Notes under the pieces: generated by a model
Told to the model about the DNA's origin: nothing
What the model saw: the letters and a program-made list of their open reading frames with translations, nothing else
Databases searched by the model: none
Translations under genes and position numbers: made by a program
NCBI RefSeq assembly: GCF_000474945.1
Contig: NZ_AXDW01000007.1
Location: 248,001-312,000, forward strand
Origin: Solimonas soli DSM 21787
Lineage (GTDB): Bacteria; Pseudomonadota; Gammaproteobacteria; Nevskiales; Nevskiaceae
Length of the DNA stretch: 64,000 nt
Direction of reading: 5' to 3'
Shown: positions 19,602 through 29,151 of the stretch, piece by piece
Layout: the number at the start of each line of letters is the position of its first letter
Numbering within the stretch: position 1 is the first letter of the stretch

Positions 19602-21071
19602 ATGGCAAGCGAGATCGTGGACGTGCTGATCGTCGGCGCCGGTCTGTCCGGCATCGGCGCGGCGCGTCATCTGCAACTGCATTGTCCCGACCGCAGCTAC
19701 GCGATCGTCGAGGCGCGCGAGCGCAGCGGCGGCACCTGGGATCTGTTCCGCTATCCGGGCGTCCGCTCGGATTCCGACATGTACACGCTCGGCTACCGCT
19801 TCCGGCCCTGGCGGTCGGCCAAGTCGATCGCCGACGGACCGTCGATCCTGCAGTACATCCGCGACACGGCACGCGACTACGGCATCGAGCCGCAGATCCG
19901 CTACCAGCATCGCGTCGTGCGCGCCGCCTGGTCCTCAGCCGAGGCGCTGTGGACCGTCACGCTCGAACGCGGCGCGGCGCGCGGGCCGGTGGCGCTGCGC
20001 TGCCGCTTCCTGTATTTGTGCAGCGGCTACTACCGCTATGAGGCGGGCTACACGCCCGACTTCCCCGGTCTCGCCGATTTCCGCGGCCGCTTCATCCATC
20101 CGCAGCACTGGGACCCGACGACCGAGGTCAACGGCCGGCGCATCGTCGTCATCGGCAGCGGCGCCACCGCGGTGACGCTGGTGCCGGAGCTGGCGAAGCG
20201 CGCCGCGCACGTGACGATGCTGCAACGCTCGCCGACCTACGTGGTCTCGCTGCCCGACGAGGACGCCTTCGCCAACGCGCTGCGCGCGCTGCTGCCGGCA
20301 CGCGCCGCCTACGCCTTCGTGCGCTGGAAGAACGTGCTGCTGGGCCTCGGCTTCTACAAGCTCTGCCGGCGCTTTCCGGAAGCGGTGAAGAAACTGCTGC
20401 GCGCCGGCGTGCGCCGCCGGCTCGGCAAGGGCTACGACGTCGACCGGCATTTCTCGCCGAGCTACCGGCCCTGGGACCAGCGCCTGTGCATGGTGCCGAA
20501 CGGCGATCTGTTCGAAGCCATCCGCAGCGGCCGCGCCAGCGTCTGCACCGATCACATCGAGCGCTTCACCGCCCACGGCATCCACCTGCGCTCCGGCCAC
20601 ACGCTCGACGCCGACATCGTGGTCTCGGCGACGGGCCTGCAGCTGGCCGTGCTCGGCGACGTCCGCTTCGCCGTCGACGGCCGCGACGTCGACCTGGCGA
20701 AGACCATGAGCTACAAGGGCATGATGTGCAGCGATCTGCCGAACCTGGCGTTCGCGATCGGCTACACCAATGCCTCGTGGACGCTGAAATGCGACCTCAG
20801 CTCCGAGTACGTCTGCCGCCTGCTCAATCACATGCGCCGGCACGGCTACACGCATTGCACGCCGCGCCGCCGCGATCCCGCCGTCACCGAGGAGCCGCTG
20901 ATCGACTTCTCGTCGGGCTACGTGCGGCGCGCCATCGACGCCTTTCCCAAGCAGGGCTCACGCAAGCCCTGGAAGCTCTACCAGAACTACGTGCTCGATC
21001 TGCTGACGCTGCGCCACGGCCGCCTCGACGACGGTGTCATCGAATTCGCGGCGGCGGCCACGCAAGCGTGA
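19602..21071 (+). CDS. Flavin-containing monooxygenase, Baeyer-Villiger type
   Basis: A 489-aa NAD(P)H- and FAD-dependent oxygenase. The N-terminal FAD site is [14 protein letters not shown] (about residues 12-25) and the second Rossmann motif is [15 protein letters not shown]. Between them [12 protein letters not shown] matches the Baeyer-Villiger/FMO fingerprint FxGxxxHxxxW(P/D). [19 protein letters not shown] is typical of the cyclohexanone-monooxygenase-like group. The ATG at 19602 is chosen because homology begins there; the frame is open upstream to 19167 without support. Substrates of such enzymes are ketones or hydrophobic sulfides, and no specific one can be named. Confidence 0.9.
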   Translation: MASEIVDVLIVGAGLSGIGAARHLQLHCPDRSYAIVEARERSGGTWDLFRYPGVRSDSDMYTLGYRFRPWRSAKSIADGPSILQYIRDTARDYGIEPQIRYQHRVVRAAWSSAEALWTVTLERGAARGPVALRCRFLYLCSGYYRYEAGYTPDFPGLADFRGRFIHPQHWDPTTEVNGRRIVVIGSGATAVTLVPELAKRAAHVTMLQRSPTYVVSLPDEDAFANALRALLPARAAYAFVRWKNVLLGLGFYKLCRRFPEAVKKLLRAGVRRRLGKGYDVDRHFSPSYRPWDQRLCMVPNGDLFEAIRSGRASVCTDHIERFTAHGIHLRSGHTLDADIVVSATGLQLAVLGDVRFAVDGRDVDLAKTMSYKGMMCSDLPNLAFAIGYTNASWTLKCDLSSEYVCRLLNHMRRHGYTHCTPRRRDPAVTEEPLIDFSSGYVRRAIDAFPKQGSRKPWKLYQNYVLDLLTLRHGRLDDGVIEFAAAATQA

Positions 21072-21125
21072 AGCGCCGAACGGCAACGGCGGCGCGGCGG
21101 CGTGCGGGCCCGCGCCGCCTCGCGC

Positions 21126-21683
21126 TCACTGCTTCTTGTTCTCCAGCTCCTTGGCGGCGCCGCCGTGCGCCTGCAGCTTCGGCAGCATCTGCATGGCGAA
21201 GGATTTCACGTCCGGATCCTTGGCCTTCTTCGCGGTCTGATCGAACAGCGACACCGCTTCCTTGTGCGACGCCACCATCTGCTCGCGATAGTCGTCGTCG
21301 AATTCCTTGCCGGCCTTGTCCTCCTGCAAGGTGTCGAGCATCTTCTGATGGCGGCCGAGCAGCGTGGTCGGCAGGGTCACGTTCTTCGACTTCGCCAGCG
21401 TCTCCAGCTTCTGTGAGGCCTGCGTGTGGTCGTCGATCATTTTCTGCGCGAACTGCTTGAGCGCCGGGTCGCTGGCCTTGGTCAGCGCGAGCCGGCTCGA
21501 CGCGACCTCGAACATGTTGGCCGACGCCGCCGATTCGAAGAAGTCCTTCTCGTCGTTCGACATCATCGCTTCGGCAATGCCGGAGGGTTTCATCGGCGGC
21601 GGGCTGGACTGCTGCGCGTGCACGTTGGCGACGGCGGACATGCCGAGCAGGCCGGAAGCGGCAATGATGGAAAAGTGGCGCAT
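21126..21683 (-). CDS. DUF4142 ferritin-like periplasmic protein
   Basis: A 185-aa secreted protein: MRHFSIIAASGLLGMSAVANVHAQ is a signal peptide cleaved near VHA. The mature domain is the DUF4142 four-helix type (ESAASANMFEVASSRLAL, QFAQKMIDDHTQASQKLETL, GKEFDDDYREQMVASHKEAV), often annotated as putative outer-membrane or stress-related protein. No function is established from the sequence. The ATG at 21683 has GGAGA six bases upstream. It is convergent with the flavin monooxygenase. Confidence 0.88.
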   Translation of the reverse strand: MRHFSIIAASGLLGMSAVANVHAQQSSPPPMKPSGIAEAMMSNDEKDFFESAASANMFEVASSRLALTKASDPALKQFAQKMIDDHTQASQKLETLAKSKNVTLPTTLLGRHQKMLDTLQEDKAGKEFDDDYREQMVASHKEAVSLFDQTAKKAKDPDVKSFAMQMLPKLQAHGGAAKELENKKQ

Positions 21684-21948
21684 GGAAATCTCCGGTTGTT
21701 CCGAGGAGCCCCGACAGTGCCGCCCGCCCGCTGACTGCGATCTGAACTTTTTTCGCGGCGGCGGGCACGCCGTTTGCCATGGCGGGCGCGCCGCGCGGCG
21801 CGCGAGTTCCCGCTGCCGCGGCTCCGCGCGAGCCCACGCACGTCGATCTTGCGCGCGGTATCGCCTTCCGGCCATCGCGCTGGACGCCATGCGCCGTCGC
21901 GCCCGACCATGGCGGCGCGCCCGACACAAGACGCCACGGCGGCAACAC

Positions 21949-22203
21949 GTGAAACTCGGATTCGCCATGCCGCACCTGCTGCGACTGAAGGCCGCCTGCC
22001 AGCCCTGGGAGGCCGCGGTGACGGGCGCCGACCAGACGCGGCTCGCCCGCCGGGCGGAGCAGCTCGGCTACGCGATGATCGCCGTGCCGGAACACCACAT
22101 CGTGCCGGCCGCGCACGTCGAGCTGTCGGGCCCGCACTACTTCCACGCCTGCTCGGCGATGTCGTACCTCGCCGGTGCCACGCAAAGCATCCGCGGGCGC
22201 TAG
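21949..22203 (+). pseudogene. N-terminal stub of an LLM-class flavin-dependent oxidoreductase
   Basis: An 84-codon frame from a GTG reads KLGFAMPHLLRLKAACQPWE, then GADQTRLARRAEQLGYAMI and VPEHH, SGPHYFHACSAMSYLAGAT and SIRGR-stop. This is the first strand-helix part of a luciferase-like monooxygenase barrel, which normally runs to about 280-350 aa. It ends abruptly at TAG where the family continues with about 200 more residues. The stop lies in CTAG, which is also the stop codon of the convergent TonB receptor gene, so the rest was lost at that junction. There is no good ribosome site. It is almost certainly non-functional. Confidence 0.75.
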
Positions 22204-24269
22204 AACGAATAGCGCAGTGATGCGCGCAGCTGGCGCGGCTCGACCGGATGGAGATGCACGCGATCCTCATCACCCGCGCTCTCCGGCTCGGTGGCGAGAC
22301 GCGAAGCGTAGTAGTACGTGATGTCGGCATCCTTCGAATTAAGGACGTTGTACAGATCGAGCGCGATCCGCCACGCGGTCCGCTCGTAGTAGGCGCCGAG
22401 GTTGACGACGGTCGTCGGCTTCGATTCGACCCGGCCGCTCTCGATCAGTGGCGCTTTTCCGAAGTGACGCATGCGCACGGTGCCCTTGAACCCGTGGCCA
22501 AGGTCGGCGACCGCGCCGGCCGCGAGTACCGTCTTCACCGCATTCGGAATCGAGTCCTCGCCATGCGCGACGCCGCGAAAGCGCGCATCGGTGTAGGCCG
22601 ACGAGAGATCGAGCGTCAGCCAGTTCAATGGCTGCCAGAAACCGGCGAGCTCGCCGCCATAGCGGCGCGACGCGGCATTGGGCTCCGTCGTGCCCTCGTC
22701 GCCGACGAACACCAGCTCGGAATCCAGGTCGAGCCAGAAGCCGACCAGCGTCAGATCGAAACCGCGGCCGTTGTAGCGACCGCCCAGTTCGGCGCCACGC
22801 GCGCGCGCCAGGACGTCGACACGCTCGGCGGGCGTTTCCGGATCGCGCGGCTCGACACGAATGGTCGCGCCGCGCACGTCGTTCGAATGAAAACCCTCGC
22901 CATAGTTTGCGTACAGCTCGGTGCGTTCCCCGCATTGCCAGGCCAGCGCGATCTTCGGCGACACCATGCCGCTCGAACCGCTGCCGCTGTTCAGCGGCTG
23001 CAGAGCGTCGTCGACCGTGTACTGATAGAGATCGCCGCGCAGGCCGAGCACCGCGCGCAGCGTCGGCGTCAGGTGAATCTGCGCATCGGTGTAAATCCCG
23101 ATGCTGAACTCATCGACGGCGTCCTGCCGCAGCGTGCCGGTCTTGCGCGCGGCGACGGTGTCGTAGAGGCCGACCTTGGCGATGTCGTCATAGCGCGTGT
23201 CGCCGCCGACGCGCAACTGCACCGGCAGACCCGCCACATCGACCTCCCAGTGATGCGCGAGCGCACCGCCGAAGATCGAACGCTGGTCCTGCTGCTCGAA
23301 CTCGTCGCCGTTGAGCGGATCGTCGAGGTAGTAGGTGAAGTTGGAGACGAGGCTGAGCCGGTAGTGCAGCGCGTAGACATTCAGGTCGGTGTCGCCGAAG
23401 CGCATCTCGCTGGCCAGCGCGACACGCGAAGTCTGGCCGCCGAGAGCGGGGTCGACGTAGCCGTAGCGCGAGATTTCGCCGGACTCGATTGCCGCGAGCG
23501 GCACCTGATCGGTCGAATCCCAGCGGTTGTCGTAGACGCTGAGGGCGAGATTCCAGTAATGATCGCCGCTGCCGCGGCTGTACTTGATGAGGCCGTTGAG
23601 CTTCTTCAGCTTCTCATCGAGCACCCACGGCCCGTCGACGGTCGAGGCTTCGCCGCCGATCAGCAGCGTGCCGTCGCCGAGCGGTGTGCTGCCGGCCGCG
23701 AGGCCACGGTAGTAGCCATATTCGCCGATCGTGGCTTCGATGAACGAACGCGGCAGCGCGTCGTAGGTCTTGAAGTGCGCGGTGCCGGCGGCGCTGAAAT
23801 CGCCGACGTCGGCGAAGTACGAACCTTTGCGGTATTCGACCTTCTCGACCAGCTCGGGAATCAGGAAGTTGAAGTCCATGTAACCCTGGCCGTGACCATG
23901 CGTGCGCAGGTTGACCGGAATGCCGTCGACGAAGCCGGCGAAGTCGGTGCCGTGGTCGAGATTGAAGCCGCGCAGGAAATATTGATTGGCCTTGCCTTCG
24001 CCGGAGTGCTGTGTCGCGATCATGCCGGGAATCACTTCCATCAGCTCGCCAACCCGCGAGATCGGGCGGTCCTGGAAGTCGGCGTAACCGACGATGCCCT
24101 GCGAACCGGACTGCGCGCTGCCGACCAGATCGAACGCGCGGCCCCACACCGTCATTTGGGCCGGATCGTCGGACGCGGAGAAGGCCGTGTCCGCCTCGCC
24201 ATGGGCCAGCGACGGCGCCACGCAGGCGCCCGACAACAACAGCGAAAGGCCAGTTCTGCGCAGCATCAT
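22200..24269 (-). CDS. TonB-dependent outer-membrane receptor
   Basis: A 689-aa outer-membrane beta-barrel receptor for a TonB-energised ligand. It has a signal peptide (MMLRRTGLSLLLSGACVAPSLAHG), a plug domain with ISRVGELMEVIPGMIATQHS and YFLRGFNLDHGTDFAGFVDG, a long barrel, and a C-terminal aromatic residue (SLRYSF). The His-rich plug stretch LRTHGHGQGYMDFN is notable. The ligand is not inferable: no siderophore, vitamin or metal genes flank it. Start at the first of two adjacent ATGs; a GTG two codons earlier is possible. No Shine-Dalgarno is seen, but a 19-codon upstream ORF ends on this ATG as ATGA, which could couple translation. Confidence 0.92.
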   Translation of the reverse strand: MMLRRTGLSLLLSGACVAPSLAHGEADTAFSASDDPAQMTVWGRAFDLVGSAQSGSQGIVGYADFQDRPISRVGELMEVIPGMIATQHSGEGKANQYFLRGFNLDHGTDFAGFVDGIPVNLRTHGHGQGYMDFNFLIPELVEKVEYRKGSYFADVGDFSAAGTAHFKTYDALPRSFIEATIGEYGYYRGLAAGSTPLGDGTLLIGGEASTVDGPWVLDEKLKKLNGLIKYSRGSGDHYWNLALSVYDNRWDSTDQVPLAAIESGEISRYGYVDPALGGQTSRVALASEMRFGDTDLNVYALHYRLSLVSNFTYYLDDPLNGDEFEQQDQRSIFGGALAHHWEVDVAGLPVQLRVGGDTRYDDIAKVGLYDTVAARKTGTLRQDAVDEFSIGIYTDAQIHLTPTLRAVLGLRGDLYQYTVDDALQPLNSGSGSSGMVSPKIALAWQCGERTELYANYGEGFHSNDVRGATIRVEPRDPETPAERVDVLARARGAELGGRYNGRGFDLTLVGFWLDLDSELVFVGDEGTTEPNAASRRYGGELAGFWQPLNWLTLDLSSAYTDARFRGVAHGEDSIPNAVKTVLAAGAVADLGHGFKGTVRMRHFGKAPLIESGRVESKPTTVVNLGAYYERTAWRIALDLYNVLNSKDADITYYYASRLATEPESAGDEDRVHLHPVEPRQLRASLRYSF

Positions 24270-24443
24270 CCGCACCGGAAGTCATCAGTCCGGCTGTAGT
24301 ACGGTTTTTCGAAGCGCATGAACATACGTCGTTCACCCACCGTCGGCGAGCCGACGGCTTCGCCTGCCGTACCCGCAGATCGACGCGGCATGGAGCTCTC
24401 GAATCTTTTAAGCAGGCTCGGCATCTTCTCGTCCTTTGGACGC

Positions 24444-24472
24444 AAAAAAGCCCGCACTTGGCGGGCTTTTTT
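24444..24472 (-). terminator. Rho-independent terminator downstream of tRNA-Ser
   Basis: GCCCGC-ACTTG-GCGGGC hairpin flanked by A6 and T6, so it can end transcription in either direction. It lies about 40 bases beyond the 3' end of the minus-strand tRNA-Ser, its likely owner. Confidence 0.85.
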
Positions 24473-24510
24473 GCCGACGTCCTCCAGATTTTCACCTGGC
24501 GACCACTTAT

Positions 24511-24601
<91 letters not shown>

Positions 24602-24732
24602 GAACTCGATCTGGCTGCTTGCAGAAGGCTGATCGCAGCGAGCCCGCCGGGCGTGACCGGGCGACGCGTGCGAGAAACCGTTTGTGCTAGCGTGGCGTCC
24701 AATCGGCCGCCGAGCCAAGACCGACATTGTAA

Positions 24733-26250
24733 ATGAACCTGGGCGCAACGCCTACCACCCCCGCGCAAGAATCCGGGCCGGGCGGCCTGCATTGGGCGCG
24801 CCTGGCGTTGCTGTGCGGGCTGTTCGCCCTGTTCGCCGTGCTGGGCACCTGCTCGCCGCGACATTCGACCCTGGACGAGGTGCGCACGCTCGGCGTGCTG
24901 CGCGTCGCCACGATCAACAGCCCGACGGTCTACTACATCGGCCCCGACGGCCATCCGATCGGCTTCGAATACGACCTGTTGAAGGCGTTCACCGATCGTC
25001 TCGGTATACAGCTCGAACTGGTCGTGGCGACGACGCCGGCGGCGGCCATCGATCTGGTCCGCCAGGGCGCGGCGCAGATCGCGGCAGCCAGCATCACGAT
25101 CACGGAAGGACGGCTGCAGCAGGTGCGCTTCTCGCGCCCCTTGCTGCAGGTCGCGCCGATGCTCGTCTATCGCCGCGGCCAGCCGCGACCCCGGGATCTG
25201 GGCGAGCTGCACGGCGAGCTGCGCGTCGTCAAAGGCAGTGCGCCGGCGGAAATCCTCGCCGCCGCGCAGAAACGCGCGTACCCGCAGCTGCGCTGGTCGG
25301 AAACCGAGGACGATGTCGCCGAAGAACTGCTGTATCAGGTCGCGCAGGGCACGCTCGACTACACGATCGTCAATTCCGACCTGCTGGCGATCAACCAGCG
25401 CTACTACCCCAACCTCGACACGGCATTCGCGGTCGCCGGCGCGCAGGACGTGGCCTGGGCGTTCCGCAAGGATCACGACCACAGCCTCAGCGACGAGGTG
25501 GAGAAATTCCTGGCGACGCTCGATCCGGGCGAGTTCGCGCGCATCAAGGACCGCTACTTCGGCCACGTCGAGCAGATCGACTCGCTCGGCGCGCTGACCC
25601 TGGCGACGCACGTCGACACGCGCCTGTCGCGCTACCGTGCGCTGTTCCAGAAGGCCGGCGACAAGACCGGGCTGGACTGGCGCCTGCTCGCGGCGATCGG
25701 CTATCAGGAGTCGCACTGGGATTCCGACGCGACGAGCCCGACCGGCGTGCGCGGCATCATGCAGCTGACCAACGACACGGCGGATTTCCTGCGGCTCAGC
25801 GATCGCGAGGATCCGGGGCAGAGCATCGCGGGCGGCGCGCGCTACTTCAAGCAGATCGCCGACCAGCTGCCGACCGACATCCCCGAACCGGACCGCACCT
25901 GGATGGCGCTGGCGGCTTACAACATGGGCGTCGGTCATCTGTTCGACGCGCGCATTCTCACGCAGAAGAACGGCGGCGATCCCAACCGCTGGGTCGACGT
26001 GCGCAAGTCGCTGCCGCTGCTCTCGCAGCCGCGCTGGTACATGCAGACCAAGCACGGCTACGCCCGCGGCCATCAGGCGGCGATCTACGTCGGCAACATC
26101 CGCTCGTACTACGACATGCTGGTGTGGATCACGCGCGACAAGGATGCCGAGCCGCAGACCGCGCTCGAAGCCGCCGAAGAGCAGAAAAAGGACGAAGCGC
26201 GCGACGAGGCGGAGAAGAATCCGCTGAACATCAACTCGCCGGTCTTCTGA
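24733..26250 (+). CDS. mltF: Membrane-bound lytic murein transglycosylase F
   Basis: Cleaves peptidoglycan glycan strands non-hydrolytically, forming 1,6-anhydro ends; 505 aa. After an N-terminal hydrophobic segment ending in LGTC (possible lipid attachment at Cys40), residues 47-280 are an SBP_bac_3-like regulatory domain. Residues 300-480 are the SLT catalytic domain, with catalytic Glu326 in GYQESHWD, GVRGIMQLTNDTA and AAYNMGVGHL. The charged tail (EEQKKDEARDEAEK) is common in MltF. ATG at 24733 follows an A-rich stretch. It is upstream of and convergent with def. Confidence 0.95.
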   Translation: MNLGATPTTPAQESGPGGLHWARLALLCGLFALFAVLGTCSPRHSTLDEVRTLGVLRVATINSPTVYYIGPDGHPIGFEYDLLKAFTDRLGIQLELVVATTPAAAIDLVRQGAAQIAAASITITEGRLQQVRFSRPLLQVAPMLVYRRGQPRPRDLGELHGELRVVKGSAPAEILAAAQKRAYPQLRWSETEDDVAEELLYQVAQGTLDYTIVNSDLLAINQRYYPNLDTAFAVAGAQDVAWAFRKDHDHSLSDEVEKFLATLDPGEFARIKDRYFGHVEQIDSLGALTLATHVDTRLSRYRALFQKAGDKTGLDWRLLAAIGYQESHWDSDATSPTGVRGIMQLTNDTADFLRLSDREDPGQSIAGGARYFKQIADQLPTDIPEPDRTWMALAAYNMGVGHLFDARILTQKNGGDPNRWVDVRKSLPLLSQPRWYMQTKHGYARGHQAAIYVGNIRSYYDMLVWITRDKDAEPQTALEAAEEQKKDEARDEAEKNPLNINSPVF

Positions 26251-26262
26251 CCGCGACGCGGC

Positions 26263-26793
26263 TCAATCGTCCGCCAGCGCCTGGCCCGGGAACAGCACGT
26301 CCTGGAAGCCGAAGCGCGTGAAGTCGCGGATCCGCATCGGATAGAGAATGCCGTCGAGATGGTCGCACTCGTGCTGGACGACGCGGGCGTGAAAGCCCTC
26401 GGAGACGCGGTCGATCGGCGCGCCTTCCATGTCGAAGCCCTGGTACCGCAGTCGGCGGTGGCGCGGCACGACGCCACGCAGGCCCGGCACCGACAGGCAC
26501 CCTTCCCAGCCATCCTCCATCTCGTCGGACAGCGGCGTCAGCACCGGATTGACGAGGATGGTCTCCGGCACCGGCGGCGCGTCCGGATAGCGGGCATTGG
26601 CGGCGAACCCGAAGATGACGACGCGCAGATTGACGCCGATCTGCGGCGCCGCCAGCCCGGCGCCGTTCAGATGCCGCATCGTGTCGAACAGATCGCCGAC
26701 CAGCGCGCGCAGTTCCGGCGTCGCGAAGGCGCGCACCGGCTCGGCAATCCGCAGCAGCCGCGCGTCGCCCATCTTCAGTACGTCGCGAATCAC
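26263..26793 (-). CDS. def: Peptide deformylase
   Basis: Removes the formyl group from nascent N-terminal methionine; 176 aa metalloprotease. All three motifs are present: GAGLAAPQ (residues 44-51), EGCLS (97-101) with the metal-binding Cys, and HECDH (141-145) with the two metal His and catalytic Glu. The start is a GTG that overlaps the stop of the upstream ferredoxin gene as GTGA, giving the family-typical N terminus IRDVLKMGD. This is an extra or main deformylase not linked to fmt here. Confidence 0.95.
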   Translation of the reverse strand: MIRDVLKMGDARLLRIAEPVRAFATPELRALVGDLFDTMRHLNGAGLAAPQIGVNLRVVIFGFAANARYPDAPPVPETILVNPVLTPLSDEMEDGWEGCLSVPGLRGVVPRHRRLRYQGFDMEGAPIDRVSEGFHARVVQHECDHLDGILYPMRIRDFTRFGFQDVLFPGQALADD

Positions 26794-27107
26794 TTCAGCC
26801 TCAGGCGCTCGACGACGCGGCCCTGCCGCAGATGCTGCTCAATGATCTCGTCGACATCCTCCTCATCGACGTAGGTGTACCAGACACCTTCGGGATAGAC
26901 GACGATGCACGGTCCTTCCTCGCAACGGTCCAGGCAGCCGGCCTGATTGATCCGCACCTTGCCGGCGCCGGACAGGCCGAGCGCCTTCACGCGCTGCTTG
27001 GCGTAGTCGCGCACGCGGTCGGCGCCCTTGTCGGCGCAGCAGGTGCGCTCGCCGGGCGGGCGGCGGTTGCCGCAGAAAAAAACGTGGTGCTCGTAGTACT
27101 GGGACAT
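26790..27107 (-). CDS. Thioredoxin-like [2Fe-2S] ferredoxin
   Basis: A 105-aa electron carrier of the thioredoxin-fold 2Fe-2S ferredoxin family (Azotobacter FeFd1/Aquifex Fd4 type). Cysteine ligands are in [15 protein letters not shown] and [11 protein letters not shown], and the C-terminal [18 protein letters not shown] is a family hallmark. It has no signal peptide and is cytoplasmic. It overlaps def by four bases and is therefore translationally coupled to it. The redox partner is not evident. Confidence 0.92.
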   Translation of the reverse strand: MSQYYEHHVFFCGNRRPPGERTCCADKGADRVRDYAKQRVKALGLSGAGKVRINQAGCLDRCEEGPCIVVYPEGVWYTYVDEEDVDEIIEQHLRQGRVVERLRLK

Positions 27108-27127
27108 GGGTCGGCTCGTTTGCTCGA

Positions 27128-27853
27128 TCAGCTCTTCTTCTTGCCGAACTCGTAGCTCAGCGTCACCGCGGTTTCGGTATCCGTCGACTTGGTCTCGGGC
27201 GCCGTGTTCGAATTGTTCTTGACGGTGTACGAGAGATTGGCAAACAGGCTGCCGATGATCGCCAGCTTCAGCTGGCTCACCGATTCCGTATACGTATTGT
27301 TCTCGCCGGCTTCCACCTTCAGCGCCTCGAGAAAGGTCGCGGTCGGCGAGATGTTCCACTGATACTTGGCCGCGGCGCGGCCGATGAAGTCGTTCTCACG
27401 CTCGCGCGGCTGGTCGTTGGTCTGCTGCTGGCGCGCACCGGCGCCGATTTCCAGATCGAGCAGGTGCGCCGGGCCGGTCAGCACATGACGGCCATAGCCG
27501 GCCGTCTCGGACGTGCGCTCGCGAATCGCGGCGAACAGATCCTTGTTCCACTCGAGCGCCACGAAGGCGTAGTCGCGCGGCGTGAAGTTGTAGTCGAGCT
27601 GCTCCGTCGCCAGGTAGCTCTCCGCCGAACTCACATCGTCCGCGTAGGTGCTGACAGCGGCGGCGGCCACGGTATTCTTCCAGCGGTCGGCGGCATAGAC
27701 GAGGCTGCCCTTGGCGTTGACCGAACTCGTCTTGGAGTTGCCGGTGGTCGCCAGATAGCCGAGGGCGAAATCGCCGGACCACGGTTCGGCCCGGGCGATG
27801 GCCGGCGCGGCGGCGAGCGCGGCCAGGATGCAGGCCGACTTGATGTTCTTCAT
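27128..27853 (-). CDS. DUF481 outer-membrane-type protein (YdiY-like)
   Basis: A 241-aa secreted protein with a clear signal peptide (MKNIKSACILAALAAAPAIARAE). The mature part is a series of alternating hydrophobic and polar strands, as in a beta-barrel. WSGDFALGYLATTGNSKTSS is the conserved DUF481 opening and the C-terminal strand is TAVTLSYEF, before a KKKS tail. The function is unknown; E. coli YdiY is acid-inducible. It is 20 bp upstream of the ferredoxin gene and probably on the same transcript. It diverges from the GlcF-like gene. Confidence 0.88.
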   Translation of the reverse strand: MKNIKSACILAALAAAPAIARAEPWSGDFALGYLATTGNSKTSSVNAKGSLVYAADRWKNTVAAAAVSTYADDVSSAESYLATEQLDYNFTPRDYAFVALEWNKDLFAAIRERTSETAGYGRHVLTGPAHLLDLEIGAGARQQQTNDQPRERENDFIGRAAAKYQWNISPTATFLEALKVEAGENNTYTESVSQLKLAIIGSLFANLSYTVKNNSNTAPETKSTDTETAVTLSYEFGKKKS

Positions 27854-27909
27854 GCGCGATGATTCTCCGGATTAGGGGGCTTGCGGATGAGGGCCTATTA
27901 TTGGCGACG

Positions 27910-29151
27910 ATGATCGAAGCGCAACCCGGTACGACGTTCCCCATCGCGAAGGCGGACCTTTGCGTGAAGTGCGGCCTGTGCCTGCCGCACTGCCCGACCT
28001 ATCAGGAAACACGCAACGAAGCGGATTCGCCGCGCGGCCGCATTGCACTGATGCAGGGTCTGGCGGGCCACGCCGTCGACTGGTCGCCGCGCCTGCGGGA
28101 TCACCTTGAAGGCTGCCTGGGCTGCCGCAGCTGCGAGCGCGTCTGCCCGGCCACGGTGCCGTACGGCGAACTGATCGACGCCGGTCGCGCCCTGCTCCGG
28201 CAGCGCGATGCCGGCGCGTCGTGGCTGACGCGCGCGCTGTCGCCGTGGCTGGTGTCGCGGCGGCGGCGACGTATCGCTCGCGGCCTCCTGCAGCTGTATC
28301 GCTACAGCGGCCTGCAGTCCTTCCTCGGCGCGCTCGGCGCGCCGCGCTGGCCGGGTGTCGGGCGCTGGCTGTCGCTCGTGCCGCGCGCGGACCGACCGAT
28401 TCCCGTCGCCAGCCACGCGGCCGCGCGGCGCGGCAGGCGCGTGCAGCTCTTTCGCGGCTGCGTCGGCGACATCGCCGATACCGCGACGCTGCACACCATC
28501 CACGACTTGCTCGAACGCTGCGGCTTCACGGTCGACGAGCCCGAGGCGCAGACCTGCTGCGGGGCGCTGCATCAGCACGCCGGCGAGCCACGGGCCGCCG
28601 CATCGCTGTGCCGCGCCAATATCGCCGCCTTCCAGGGCGACGACACGGTGCTTTACGCGGCGAGCGGCTGCGGCGCGACGCTGCGCGAGTACGGCCTCAT
28701 CGAGGGCAGCGACGACGCGCGCCGCTTTGCGGCGCGCGTCCACGACCCGCATCGCTTCCTCGTCGAACACTGGCCCGAGCATGTCGCGCTGCGGCCGCTG
28801 GCGGCGCGCGTGGCCGTGCATCTGCCCTGCACGCAGCGCAACGTCACCGGCGGCGGCGATGCCATCATGCAGCTGCTCGGCAAGATTCCGCAGCTGACAT
28901 GCGAAGCGCTCGATGCGCAGCACGGCTGCTGCGGCGCCGCCGGCACGTACTTCCTGTCGCAGCCGGAAATGGCGGACCGTCTGCTCGAGCACAAGCTCGA
29001 TGCGCTGGCCGCGTCAAGGCCGGACTACCTCGTCAGCAGCAACATCGGCTGCACTCTGCACATCGCGGCCGGCCTGCGCCGGCGCGGGCTCAATGTGCCG
29101 GTTCTGCATCCACTGGCGCTGCTGGCACGACAGTGGCCGAGTGATACGTGA
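27910..29151 (+). CDS. glcF: GlcF-like (Fe-S)-binding oxidoreductase subunit
   Basis: A 413-aa protein with two 4Fe-4S ferredoxin motifs (CVKCGLCLPHCP near residue 17 and CLGCRSCERVCP near 73). Two CCG domains follow (CCGALHQHAG; HGCCGAAGTYFLSQ). This layout is that of glycolate oxidase iron-sulfur subunit GlcF and relatives. glcD and glcE are not adjacent, so the partner dehydrogenase must be elsewhere or different; the symbol is by homology only. The ATG at 27910 gives MIEAQPG. The last 62 bp overlap the 3' end of lptE on the opposite strand. Confidence 0.85.
   Translation: MIEAQPGTTFPIAKADLCVKCGLCLPHCPTYQETRNEADSPRGRIALMQGLAGHAVDWSPRLRDHLEGCLGCRSCERVCPATVPYGELIDAGRALLRQRDAGASWLTRALSPWLVSRRRRRIARGLLQLYRYSGLQSFLGALGAPRWPGVGRWLSLVPRADRPIPVASHAAARRGRRVQLFRGCVGDIADTATLHTIHDLLERCGFTVDEPEAQTCCGALHQHAGEPRAAASLCRANIAAFQGDDTVLYAASGCGATLREYGLIEGSDDARRFAARVHDPHRFLVEHWPEHVALRPLAARVAVHLPCTQRNVTGGGDAIMQLLGKIPQLTCEALDAQHGCCGAAGTYFLSQPEMADRLLEHKLDALAASRPDYLVSSNIGCTLHIAAGLRRRGLNVPVLHPLALLARQWPSDT

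Noticed and set aside
21684-21948. A gene in the 265-bp gap upstream of the DUF4142 gene
   Set aside because: Frames crossing it are extensions of neighbours or Arg-rich; no ribosome site or motif is seen.
22248-24299. 683-codon plus-strand frame
   Set aside because: Antisense of the TonB receptor gene; low complexity in Arg, Ala and Val with no domain.
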